Assembly: GCA_026014905.1 (NCBI GenBank)
Contig: JAOZHK010000126.1
Span: 1-10,192 of the forward strand
DNA length: 10,192 nucleotides
Direction: 5' to 3'
Source: Candidatus Bathyarchaeota archaeon
GTDB taxonomy: Archaea > Thermoproteota > Bathyarchaeia > RBG-16-48-13 > GCA-020355125
The translations under genes and the position numbers were made by a program. The first letter of the stretch is position 1, and the number at the start of each line of letters is the position of its first letter. Below are positions 1 to 6,097 of this stretch, piece by piece. The notes beneath the pieces were generated by a model. That model saw only the letters and a program-made list of their open reading frames with translations, was not told the DNA's origin and did no database searches.

Positions 1-269
1 GCCCCCCGCCTGATCAAAGGTCTGAAAACCAGCAAGTATTGACCAACGCCTACCAGACCACCGAGGATCAAAGCCACGAAGAGATACTGGTATATATGGC
101 CCTCGAAGAATTCAACAACAGTCAATGACAGATAGGCGCCTATTGCAGCGAAAGCCCCATGCGCAAAATTTGAAACTTTCGTAGTAACATATGTTAGAGT
201 TAATCCTAAGCTTAGAAGCGCGATTAGACTACTAAAGATTATGGCTCCGCTGAGTAATGGATCAATCAC
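1..269 (-). CDS. livH: LivH-type branched-chain amino acid ABC transporter permease, N-terminal part (runs off left edge)
   Basis: The complement of the left end encodes 89 residues, from a GTG at 269-267 to the edge. It carries the N-terminal pattern of LivH permeases: a hydrophobic helix (about residues 5-27, LLSGAIIFSSLIALLSLGL), then TYVTT, the family signature NFAHG at residues 34-38, and GAFAAIGAY leading into a second helix. A third helix (about 63-82) is followed by the basic FRPLIRR. In LivHMGF systems this protein forms half of the membrane channel with LivM. The frame is open upstream to a stop at 299-297 but holds no ATG, GTG or TTG before 269, so GTG is the most likely start. It is transcribed away from the binding protein and the ATPases, so the importer is encoded in two divergent arms; LivM is presumably beyond the edge. 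The family is clear; substrate specificity cannot be read. Confidence 0.88.
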   Translation of the reverse strand, partial: MIDPLLSGAIIFSSLIALLSLGLTLTYVTTKVSNFAHGAFAAIGAYLSLTVVEFFEGHIYQYLFVALILGGLVGVGQYLLVFRPLIRRG

Positions 270-291
270 GAAGCATACGTAAATTAGAGCT

Positions 292-301
292 GTAAATTAA
301 G
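292..301 (-). promoter_or_regulatory. Possible TATA box for the livH arm
   Basis: On the minus strand this reads CTTAATTTAC, an A/T-rich TATA-like element centred about 27 bases before the GTG start of livH. An archaeal transcript would then begin almost at the start codon, giving a leaderless or nearly leaderless message. This rests on position and composition only; the surrounding DNA is A/T-rich, so a chance match is possible. Confidence 0.33.
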
Positions 302-394
302 TTTTACCTAACAACCAAATAGTTATTACTCCCAATCATTTTTCTCCCAAATTTGAGACAATATTTATTTATACATCTACATCAAATGTTTGTG

Positions 395-403
395 TTTATA
401 TAC
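395..403 (+). promoter_or_regulatory. Likely TATA box for the binding-protein gene
   Basis: TTTATATAC is the best TATA match in the divergent control region and predicts a transcript start near 424-427. A weaker A/T-rich candidate, ATATTTATTTATAC, lies at 361-374. From a start near 425 the message would have a leader of about 20 bases carrying the purine-rich GAAAGGAAG before the ATG at 445, or would be leaderless if the TTG at 427 is used. Confidence 0.5.
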
Positions 404-444
404 CCAATAGGAAAATGTGAAAAAAATTGTCATCGAAAGGAAGT

Positions 445-1770
445 ATGTCAACATCAGCCATAGCGATTGCTATCATTGCTCTAATCATTGGTGTCGTTGT
501 CGGCATCGGCGCTTACCCTTCTATATTTCCATCTGCAGGTGTAAATATCACACAAGACGAATACGATGGATTACTCAGTGATCGAACAGAACTTCAGACA
601 TTAAAAGCAGGACAATTATCCGGTGAAATCAAACTAGGGTTCCTTGGATCTCTATCAGGCAGATTAGCCACATTTGGAGAAAACGAGCTAACGGCAGCCG
701 AGTTTGCAGCTGACGAAGTAAATGCATTTCTAGAAGACGCAGGAATGGATTGGAATATCACAATTGTACCGGAAGATACTCAGACCACCCCTTCCATTTG
801 CTTGGAAAAAGTGGAACTGTTCAATTCACTAGGCATTACACTGCTCATCGGACCTCTAAGTAGCGCAGAAGTCTTAGAAATCAAAGGTTATTGTGATAGC
901 AACAAAGTGCTAGCTATCAGCCAATCTTCCACTGTCCCAAGTCTCTCAGTAGCAGATGACTACATCTACCGATTTGCCCCAACAGACATCGTCCAAGGAC
1001 GCGCACAAGCCCGTATGATGTGGGATGACGGTATTACACACGTCATTTCTGTTACAGCGCAAGACGCGTGGGGTGAAGAACTCCGCGATACCGCCAAAGC
1101 ACGATTCATTGAACTAGGAGGTACATGGTCGACAAACCAAATCGACTATTCCACTGAAGCTGCGGAATTTTCGACAGAAACAGCTGCTCTAGCTACCGAA
1201 GTTCAAAATGCTATCACCCAACATGGTGCAGCTAGTGTTGGAGTTCTTATCATTGGATTTGAAGAAGTTGCCCAATTCTTCACAGACGCTACAGCCTATC
1301 CAGTGCTGTCAAACGTTAATTGGTATGGCAGTGACGGCACTGCTTTATCCGGTGCATTACTTAACAGCGCAACAGCCGCCGACTTTGCGATATCCGTAGG
1401 ATACCCAAACACAATCTACAAACCTTCAGAAGAAGCTACGTCCAAATTTGAAGCCGTTCGACAAAATAACATCGATATACTGGGCAGAGAACCTGACCCA
1501 TATTCATTCGCTTGCTATGATATCGTCTGGGCATATGCATTATGCCTGATGGCGGTCGACACGTATGATGCTGATGCAGTCAAAGAAGTCTTACCCACAG
1601 TAGCAGGATCAATGCTTGGTGCCTTGGGATGGATTAACCTAGATGAAGCTGGCGATCTCGAGAAAAAAGACTACAACATCTGGGTAATAGAAGAAACATC
1701 CCCCGACGTGTACGAATGGATCTTAGCTGGCGTCTACAACAGAGATGCTGACGATATAACGTGGGAATAA
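445..1770 (+). CDS. Membrane-anchored ABC transporter substrate-binding protein, Leu/Ile/Val-binding (type I periplasmic fold) family
   Basis: This 441-residue protein is the probable extracellular ligand receptor of the LivHMGF-type importer. Residues about 5-24 form one hydrophobic helix (AIAIAIIALIIGVVVGIGAY) without a lipobox cysteine, so it probably serves as a membrane anchor or signal peptide. A short charged linker (about 36-57) may be helical. The type I binding fold starts at about 61 (EIKLGFLGSLSG) and continues with IGPLSS (135-140), ISQSST (158-163), FAPTDIVQGRAQA (177-189) and YGSDG (294-298). These match the Peripla_BP_6/LIV-binding layout, in which the GPxSS and SxSxT segments line the ligand cleft. 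I chose ATG 445 because GAAAGGAAG lies just before it; the frame also opens at TTG 427, adding six residues. The family usually binds hydrophobic amino acids, but amides, urea and others occur, so the ligand is open. Confidence 0.88.
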   Translation: MSTSAIAIAIIALIIGVVVGIGAYPSIFPSAGVNITQDEYDGLLSDRTELQTLKAGQLSGEIKLGFLGSLSGRLATFGENELTAAEFAADEVNAFLEDAGMDWNITIVPEDTQTTPSICLEKVELFNSLGITLLIGPLSSAEVLEIKGYCDSNKVLAISQSSTVPSLSVADDYIYRFAPTDIVQGRAQARMMWDDGITHVISVTAQDAWGEELRDTAKARFIELGGTWSTNQIDYSTEAAEFSTETAALATEVQNAITQHGAASVGVLIIGFEEVAQFFTDATAYPVLSNVNWYGSDGTALSGALLNSATAADFAISVGYPNTIYKPSEEATSKFEAVRQNNIDILGREPDPYSFACYDIVWAYALCLMAVDTYDADAVKEVLPTVAGSMLGALGWINLDEAGDLEKKDYNIWVIEETSPDVYEWILAGVYNRDADDITWE

Positions 1771-1783
1771 TCATTCCTTATCC

Positions 1784-1793
1784 CCTTTTTTTT
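1784..1793 (+). terminator. Poly-T tract, possible partial terminator between the binding protein and livG
   Basis: An uninterrupted run of eight T (1786-1793) preceded by CCCC lies 15 bases after the stop of the binding-protein gene. Archaeal RNA polymerase can terminate at T-rich tracts without a hairpin. With only 35 bases between the genes, leaky termination here would leave more message for the binding protein than for the ATPases. No clear stem-loop precedes the run. Confidence 0.4.
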
Positions 1794-1805
1794 AAAGTGA
1801 CATGA

Positions 1806-2564
1806 ATGGATAACATACTCACCCTCAAAAGCGTCACGAAAACCTTTGGCGGCCTCACGGCATTAAACAATATTAGCTTAACAGCACAGACGGGCCTCAT
1901 CAACATGCTCATAGGTCCTAATGGCAGTGGTAAAACCACACTCATCAATTGTGTCACAGGGTTCCACAAACCTGATAATGGAACAATACTGTATAATGGC
2001 GATGAGATCACAGGGCTACAACCTCACAAAATATATGACTTAGGTCTCGTCAGAACTTTCCAGATACCCCAACCCTTCAGAAACCTCACCGTGCTTGAAA
2101 ATCTGCTCACAGCATTTCGCGGTCATCCTGGGGAAAGTTTCTTGAAAGCGCCTGTTCGAAAATCATGGGAAGATACAGAAGAACAAGCGACAGAGACAGC
2201 GTGGCAGTTTCTTGAATTACTGAATCTTGACCACCTATGGGATCAACCTGCCTCAGTGCTAAGTGGAGGTCAGATGAAACTCGTCGAAGCAGGCCGTGCC
2301 ATCATGAGCGGCGCGAAAATGATTTTAATGGATGAACCTGCCGCAGGCATCTTTCCAAAACTCGCCCATGAAGTCTTTCACTATTTAACAGAAATGAAAG
2401 AGAACTATGGAATCTCGTTCTTAATTGTTGAGCATCGAATTGATTTAATTTTACCCTATGTAGATTACGCCTACTGTATGGCAAATGGTCAACTGATCTG
2501 TGAAGGTCTACCCCAGCAAGTTCTTCAAGACGACCTCGTGATCGATTGTTACTTGGGAGAATAA
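1806..2564 (+). CDS. livG: LivG-type ABC transporter ATP-binding protein
   Basis: This 252-residue protein is a complete ABC ATPase that would power the branched-chain amino acid type importer from the cytoplasmic face, paired with LivF. Visible motifs in order are Walker A GPNGSGKT (37-44), Q-loop glutamine 86 in TFQIPQPF, signature LSGGQ (152-156), Walker B ILMDEP (173-178) with catalytic Glu177, D-loop region AAGIFPKLA, and H-loop His210 in IVEHRID. The stretch LVRTFQIPQPFRNLTVLENLL is typical of LivG. Length is close to that of known LivG proteins. The start is the ATG at 1806, preceded by GTGA at 1797-1800; the ATG four bases earlier is closed after three codons. It ends inside the first codon of livF, so the two are very likely translated together. 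It lies 35 bases behind the binding-protein gene, with a T tract between. Confidence 0.92.
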   Translation: MDNILTLKSVTKTFGGLTALNNISLTAQTGLINMLIGPNGSGKTTLINCVTGFHKPDNGTILYNGDEITGLQPHKIYDLGLVRTFQIPQPFRNLTVLENLLTAFRGHPGESFLKAPVRKSWEDTEEQATETAWQFLELLNLDHLWDQPASVLSGGQMKLVEAGRAIMSGAKMILMDEPAAGIFPKLAHEVFHYLTEMKENYGISFLIVEHRIDLILPYVDYAYCMANGQLICEGLPQQVLQDDLVIDCYLGE

Positions 2565-2566
2565 TG
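2555..2566 (+). promoter_or_regulatory. Ribosome-binding sequence and TAATG stop/start overlap of livG-livF
   Basis: GGGAGA (2555-2560) lies just before the sequence TAATG (2562-2566), where the TAA stop of livG shares its last A with the ATG of livF. The purine stretch decides the livF start: an in-frame TTG at 2546 would add six residues (MLLGRI) that have no counterpart in the family. The overlap points to coupled translation and equal amounts of the two ATPases. Confidence 0.7.
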
Positions 2567-3280
2567 TCGCTCCAAATCACCACTCTCAATGCAGGATATG
2601 GAACCATTCAAGTACTCTTTGACGTAAACATGACTGTCCAGGAAAAAGCTATCACTGTCATTGTAGGCCCCAATGGCAGTGGGAAAAGTACTCTAGTGAA
2701 AACGATCATGGGCATTACAAAACATTATTCTGGCGATATAGTTTTTAATAATCAGAATATCGCAGGGTTGTCTCCTCATCTGGTCACTAAGCTCGGGATA
2801 GCATACCTACCCCAAGTGAATAACGTGTTTGCAGAGCTGAAAGTGAGAGAAAACCTCCTCATGGCATCCTATGTTTTATCACGAGGTGAAGTGAAAACAC
2901 GGATGCAGGAAGCGATAGCTAATTTCCCTGTTTTACAGGATCGCATGAATGAAAAAGCAGGTACCTTAAGTGGAGGGCAACGACAAATGCTTGCAATGGC
3001 GATGGCAATTATTCGACGACCACAAATCATGCTCTTTGATGAACCTACCGGCAGCCTTGCACCTAAACTCGCGTTCGAAGTGCTTGATAAAATCGTGGAA
3101 TTACGCGATAACTATGGCATCACCATTATCTTAGTTGAGCAAAATGCGCGACGAGCATTAGAGCGCGGTGATAATGCACTTCTACTTGTCAGTGGCCAAG
3201 TCATGTATGAAGGCGCAGCTGACGAGCTATTACATCACGAAGATCTTGGTCAGTTATACTTGGGGATAAAACAAGCGTAA
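2564..3280 (+). CDS. livF: LivF-type ABC transporter ATP-binding protein
   Basis: This 238-residue protein is the second ABC ATPase of the importer. Motifs are Walker A GPNGSGKS (35-42), Q-loop Gln84 in YLPQ, signature LSGGQ (135-139), Walker B IMLFDEP (155-161) with Glu160, and a D-loop region in GSLAPKLA (163-170). As is usual for LivF, the H-loop position reads VEQN, with Gln193 where other ABC ATPases have histidine. The N-terminal LNAGYGTIQVLFDV is also characteristic, as is the end at LGQLYLG. Both ATPases share a PKLAxEV segment after Walker B, pointing to an old duplication. Immediately after its stop, in the same reading frame, comes a remnant of an unrelated exporter ATPase. The LivF end itself looks complete, so the remnant is not part of it. 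Confidence 0.92.
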   Translation: MSLQITTLNAGYGTIQVLFDVNMTVQEKAITVIVGPNGSGKSTLVKTIMGITKHYSGDIVFNNQNIAGLSPHLVTKLGIAYLPQVNNVFAELKVRENLLMASYVLSRGEVKTRMQEAIANFPVLQDRMNEKAGTLSGGQRQMLAMAMAIIRRPQIMLFDEPTGSLAPKLAFEVLDKIVELRDNYGITIILVEQNARRALERGDNALLLVSGQVMYEGAADELLHHEDLGQLYLGIKQA

Positions 3281-3460
3281 TTTATTTTCATATCGCGAAC
3301 TAATACGACCATTTACGCGCGCGCGTATGATGGAGAGATCATTGAGCGGGGAACACATCAGGAGTTACTTGCACAACAGGGCTTCTATCATAACCTTTAC
3401 ATGAGCCAATTCAAGAGTACTAATAATCGCGAATCCACAAATGTTGGCCATAAAGCGTAA
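3281..3460 (+). pseudogene. Remnant of the C-terminal end of a type I ABC exporter (MsbA/multidrug-like)
   Basis: The 59 codons between the livF stop and a TAA at 3458-3460 have no start codon before a late internal Met. They read YDGEIIERGTHQELL, then a GFYHNLYMSQF tail. This is the pattern at the extreme C-terminus of type I ABC exporters (DGxIxExGTHxELLxxxGxYxxLYxxQF) and is unlike LivF. The preceding FISRTNTTI resembles the exporter H-loop segment (FISHRLNTI) with the His codon lost. Only about 5 residues separate it from DGE, where exporters have about 10 (RNADxIxVL). A CG palindrome at 3314-3327 lies in that gap. The remnant ends three bases before the MFS gene, suggesting that an ancestral exporter gene directly preceded it and was mostly deleted. 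The tail match is strong; the upstream match is tentative. Confidence 0.8.
3314..3327. repeat. CG palindrome, copy 1 (longest)
   Basis: TACGCGCGCGCGTA is a perfect 14-base palindrome of strictly alternating pyrimidine and purine. It lies 34 bases after the livF stop, within the exporter remnant. Folded as RNA it could make a 5-bp stem with a GCGC loop. Related copies lie at 4810-4819, 8031-8044 and, in part, 9214-9223, always behind a + strand gene. Confidence 0.7.
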
Positions 3461-3463
3461 GCT

Positions 3464-4786
3464 ATGTTAAAGCGCGGGTTTCCAAGAGAGATGGTAAACT
3501 TGGCAGCGGAGAGTAGACATGGGTTTTTTGAGGGCAATGTGCTTGTTCTCACGATTTCCCGCAGTTTAGGTTTCTTCGCCCGTCACTCAGTGTTTCCATA
3601 TGCATCACTCTATGTATTACTGCTCGGAGGTACATCAACAGATGTGGGGTTCATCAATGCTTTGCGACCCGTAGCATTCATCTTAATTATCCCAGTAGCA
3701 GGGTTTCTTGCGGATCAACAAGGTAGAGTAAAAATCATAGCCGTTGCCACTTATCTCTCCGCATTAACCTACCTATTTTACATTACCGCTGCCCACTGGA
3801 GTATGCTTGCCATCGGAAATTTCATTGCGGGACTCATTGTATTCCATTTTCCTGCTCAATCCGCGTTGATGGCCGATTCACTCCCACCTCAACGACGAGG
3901 CCTTGGTTTCGCGATTTATAGCGCAATCCCAGGCGCCGTCGCCGTGATCGCTCCGTTTTTTGGCGGTTATCTGATCGATCAACTCGGTATTGACATCGCA
4001 ATGCGGTATCTTTACACAATTCTATTACTTGCATATGTAGCATCAGCAACGATCCAACTGAAATTTCTCAGAGAAACTGTCCAGGAGAGAACGAACTCCA
4101 TTCAATTATCTCAGCTCAAAACATTGTTGGTGAAGGCATATCAGAGCGCGTTCGAGACCATAAAATGGATGCCAAAAAGTTTACGTGTACTCGCTGTGAT
4201 CATCGCTTTAAGCTTTACAGCCAATGCGATGGCAGGACCATTCTGGGTCGTATATGGGACCGAAGTGATCGGATTTACTGCATCAGAATGGGGACTTCTC
4301 ATTCTATTTCACTCAATGATTCGGATTGCATTAACCATTCCCGCAGGGTGGATTGTGGATCATGTTGGTAAACGCCGAACATTGATTGCAGCATTTACCC
4401 TGACTCTTCCTCCCGTATTGTTATTCACTCAAGCGCAAGGCTTCGTGGATGTGCTGCTGCTGCTGATAATGCTCGCCACTGCCAACGCGTTTCTTGTTCC
4501 GGCTTGTTCATCGCTCTTAACTGATAACATTCCACGCAACCTACGGGGGCGAGTAATGGGCGCTCTCGGACGAGGAGTCCTAATGATCAATCCTGTTGCT
4601 GGAGGAACCGGAGGCCCGAGTGTTGGCTATATCTTTGCAGTGCCAGTTATTTTTGGACTCGTCATTGGAGGGTATGTTTACAATCTATCTGCTTCAACAT
4701 TGTGGATTATTCAATTTGTATTGATAATGGGAAGCATTAGTTTAAGCATTCTTTTCCTCCGAGAGCCCAAACAAGCTGAAAGATGA
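3464..4786 (+). CDS. Major facilitator superfamily (MFS) transporter, exporter-like
   Basis: This 440-residue integral membrane protein has about twelve hydrophobic helices in two similar halves, as expected for the MFS. Motif A, GFLADQQGRVK (80-90), lies between helices 2 and 3, and its counterpart GWIVDHVGKRR (295-305) lies in the second half. The repeated segments ADSLPPQRRGLGFAIY (137-152) and LTDNIPRNLRGRVMGALG (352-369) match the DxxPxxxRGxxxG pattern of drug-efflux-like members. Substrate and direction cannot be read. The ATG at 3464 lies three bases after the stop of the exporter remnant and has no clear ribosome-binding site. A second in-frame ATG at 3491, preceded by AAGAGAG, would start at MVNLAAES and keeps all helices. 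ACTAATAAT at 3419-3427 is a weak TATA candidate; otherwise the gene may be read through from the liv operon. Confidence 0.86.
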   Translation: MLKRGFPREMVNLAAESRHGFFEGNVLVLTISRSLGFFARHSVFPYASLYVLLLGGTSTDVGFINALRPVAFILIIPVAGFLADQQGRVKIIAVATYLSALTYLFYITAAHWSMLAIGNFIAGLIVFHFPAQSALMADSLPPQRRGLGFAIYSAIPGAVAVIAPFFGGYLIDQLGIDIAMRYLYTILLLAYVASATIQLKFLRETVQERTNSIQLSQLKTLLVKAYQSAFETIKWMPKSLRVLAVIIALSFTANAMAGPFWVVYGTEVIGFTASEWGLLILFHSMIRIALTIPAGWIVDHVGKRRTLIAAFTLTLPPVLLFTQAQGFVDVLLLLIMLATANAFLVPACSSLLTDNIPRNLRGRVMGALGRGVLMINPVAGGTGGPSVGYIFAVPVIFGLVIGGYVYNLSASTLWIIQFVLIMGSISLSILFLREPKQAER

Positions 4787-4809
4787 TGAAGATACAAGAG
4801 CATGATTCT

Positions 4810-4819
4810 ACGCGCGCGT
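4810..4819. repeat. CG palindrome, copy 2
   Basis: ACGCGCGCGT is a perfect 10-base palindrome in the 44-base gap between the converging ends of the MFS transporter and the aldo/keto reductase, the only such gap here with a copy. It shares the core of the copies at 3314 and 8031. Confidence 0.65.
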
Positions 4820-4830
4820 TGTATGCATTG

Positions 4831-5919
4831 TTAGATTCCAAACCGTTTATTCCACAGTTTCAATATATCTGTCATTGGATCGATAGTATGTTGAAGCATC
4901 TCGATAATCGGGAGTTGATAAGCGCATTTAGACTCACACTCACCACACTTCGTACATGATTGAATAGCAGCAATCCGCTTTTTTCGTTCCCCAACATGAT
5001 TCTTGATCTGTTCGATATCCCAAGGAAACTTTTCAAACAGGTCTGATCCCATGTTACGGTAATGATCATACATCACATCCGTTCCTAAAATACTCCCTAT
5101 CGGTATCTGTTGAGGACACGGCTCACATAAACGACAGATACGACACCGAACATGATCCAATTGGCGTTGAAGCCGATGCACTTCTACTCTTTCATCCGAA
5201 GTCAATGAGGTGTTTTCGAGATGTCCTACTAATGCGTTTTCTTCAGCTTCCTCTATGGTCGTCATTCCAGGCACTGCTGTCGCAATTGGTTGGTTAAGGA
5301 GCCATTTCAATGCAAGGTGCGCGGGTAATAACCCGGTGGCAACAGGCTTCATGATCGTAATGCCTACTCCTTTTTGTTGACACAGCGGAATGAGTTGTTC
5401 AAGAGGTTCTCGCTCAATAAGATTCATTGGGACAAGGATTGTCTCAAACTCGAAGTGTTTCAAGGCTTGTATCAGGATGGAGCTCCGATGGCTCGTGCAT
5501 CCAATGTGATGGACTAACCCTTGTTCCCGAGCCTCGATAAGTGCTTCAAGAGCCCCTCCTGGCCCCAGTCTCCGGTCAATATCAGCGTGATCGTGAAGAG
5601 CGTGGAGGTGATAATTATCGAGGTATGAGGTCTGTAACCGTTCCAGAGATTCCTTTAGCTCACACCAAGCGTCTTCTCGTGAGAGAGCATGGGTTTTTGA
5701 TGAGAGATAGATGTGTGAGCGTTGTCCTTTGATAGCTGAACCTAACTTGATCTCACTATTCCAGTAACCACGAGCTGTATCGATATAATTAACGCCTAAT
5801 TCAATGGCGCGTTCGACTACTTTAACTGCATAATTCGCACGGGATTGGCCTAACATCGCTGCACCTATGCCTATCACTGAAACATCCAGTCCGGTTTTAC
5901 CTAAAGATCGATACTGCAT
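4831..5919 (-). CDS. Aldo/keto reductase with C-terminal ferredoxin-type [4Fe-4S] domain
   Basis: This 362-residue protein joins an aldo/keto reductase barrel (about 1-245) to a cysteine-rich tail. The start MQYRSLGKTGLDVSVIGIGA is typical. The catalytic tetrad appears complete: Asp47 (YIDTA), Tyr52, Lys75 (LSSKT) and His106 (DNYHLH). NADPH-contacting segments near GCTSHR (140-145) and AVPGMTTIEEAEEN (215-228) are present. The tail has two cysteine groups: C259-x2-C262-x2-C265-x2-C268-P, and C322-x2-C325-x2-C328-x3-C332, the latter followed by QLP. The second spacing is that of 4Fe-4S ferredoxins, and the first is the known variant of the predicted AKR/ferredoxin family (COG1453). The protein could pass electrons between an iron-sulfur partner and a carbonyl substrate, but substrates of this family are mostly unknown. 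The ATG at 5919 has GAGGT close before it. It diverges from the peptidase gene. Confidence 0.9.
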   Translation of the reverse strand: MQYRSLGKTGLDVSVIGIGAAMLGQSRANYAVKVVERAIELGVNYIDTARGYWNSEIKLGSAIKGQRSHIYLSSKTHALSREDAWCELKESLERLQTSYLDNYHLHALHDHADIDRRLGPGGALEALIEAREQGLVHHIGCTSHRSSILIQALKHFEFETILVPMNLIEREPLEQLIPLCQQKGVGITIMKPVATGLLPAHLALKWLLNQPIATAVPGMTTIEEAEENALVGHLENTSLTSDERVEVHRLQRQLDHVRCRICRLCEPCPQQIPIGSILGTDVMYDHYRNMGSDLFEKFPWDIEQIKNHVGERKKRIAAIQSCTKCGECESKCAYQLPIIEMLQHTIDPMTDILKLWNKRFGI

Positions 5920-5967
5920 ATACCTCGCGCCTCGAAGAACGTGTATCTGAAACTTACCGTTTGACAG

Positions 5968-5976
5968 TTAATATCA
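5968..5976 (-). promoter_or_regulatory. Possible TATA box for the aldo/keto reductase
   Basis: The minus strand reads GATATTAAC about 50 bases before the reductase ATG, in the 178-base divergent gap. It predicts a start near 5945 and a leader of about 25 bases. The rest of the gap (5977-6057) shows no gene and no repeat. Confidence 0.33.
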
Positions 5977-6057
5977 TTTTTCATTACCTTGAGAACGAGC
6001 GTGAACGTGTACTGTTACTGACTACCAGTAGCTTTTTCTCCAATTCCTACAATAGTG

Positions 6058-6066
6058 TTTAATGTA
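6058..6066 (+). promoter_or_regulatory. Possible TATA box for the S9 peptidase
   Basis: TTTAATGTA, continuing into TACA, is an A/T-rich element about 36 bases before the TTG start of the peptidase. It would place transcription start near 6087-6095, giving a leader of only a few bases. This fits the lack of a ribosome-binding sequence before that gene. Confidence 0.38.
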
Positions 6067-6097
6067 TACAATCGATACAAGTGCGTAGATGAGTTAA

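Noticed and set aside
3301..3309. TAATACGAC, identical to the first nine bases of the phage T7 promoter
   Set aside because: The following bases (CATTTACGC) do not continue the consensus, and nothing else phage-like is present; it is a chance match.
3327..3404. Small open frame starting ATG-ATG just after the CG palindrome
   Set aside because: Its 25-codon product has no recognisable features, while the other frame encodes the clear exporter tail; the remnant explains the sequence better.
4453..4464. CTG triplet run in the MFS gene
   Set aside because: It encodes four leucines in a predicted membrane helix and stays in frame, so it is explained by the protein.
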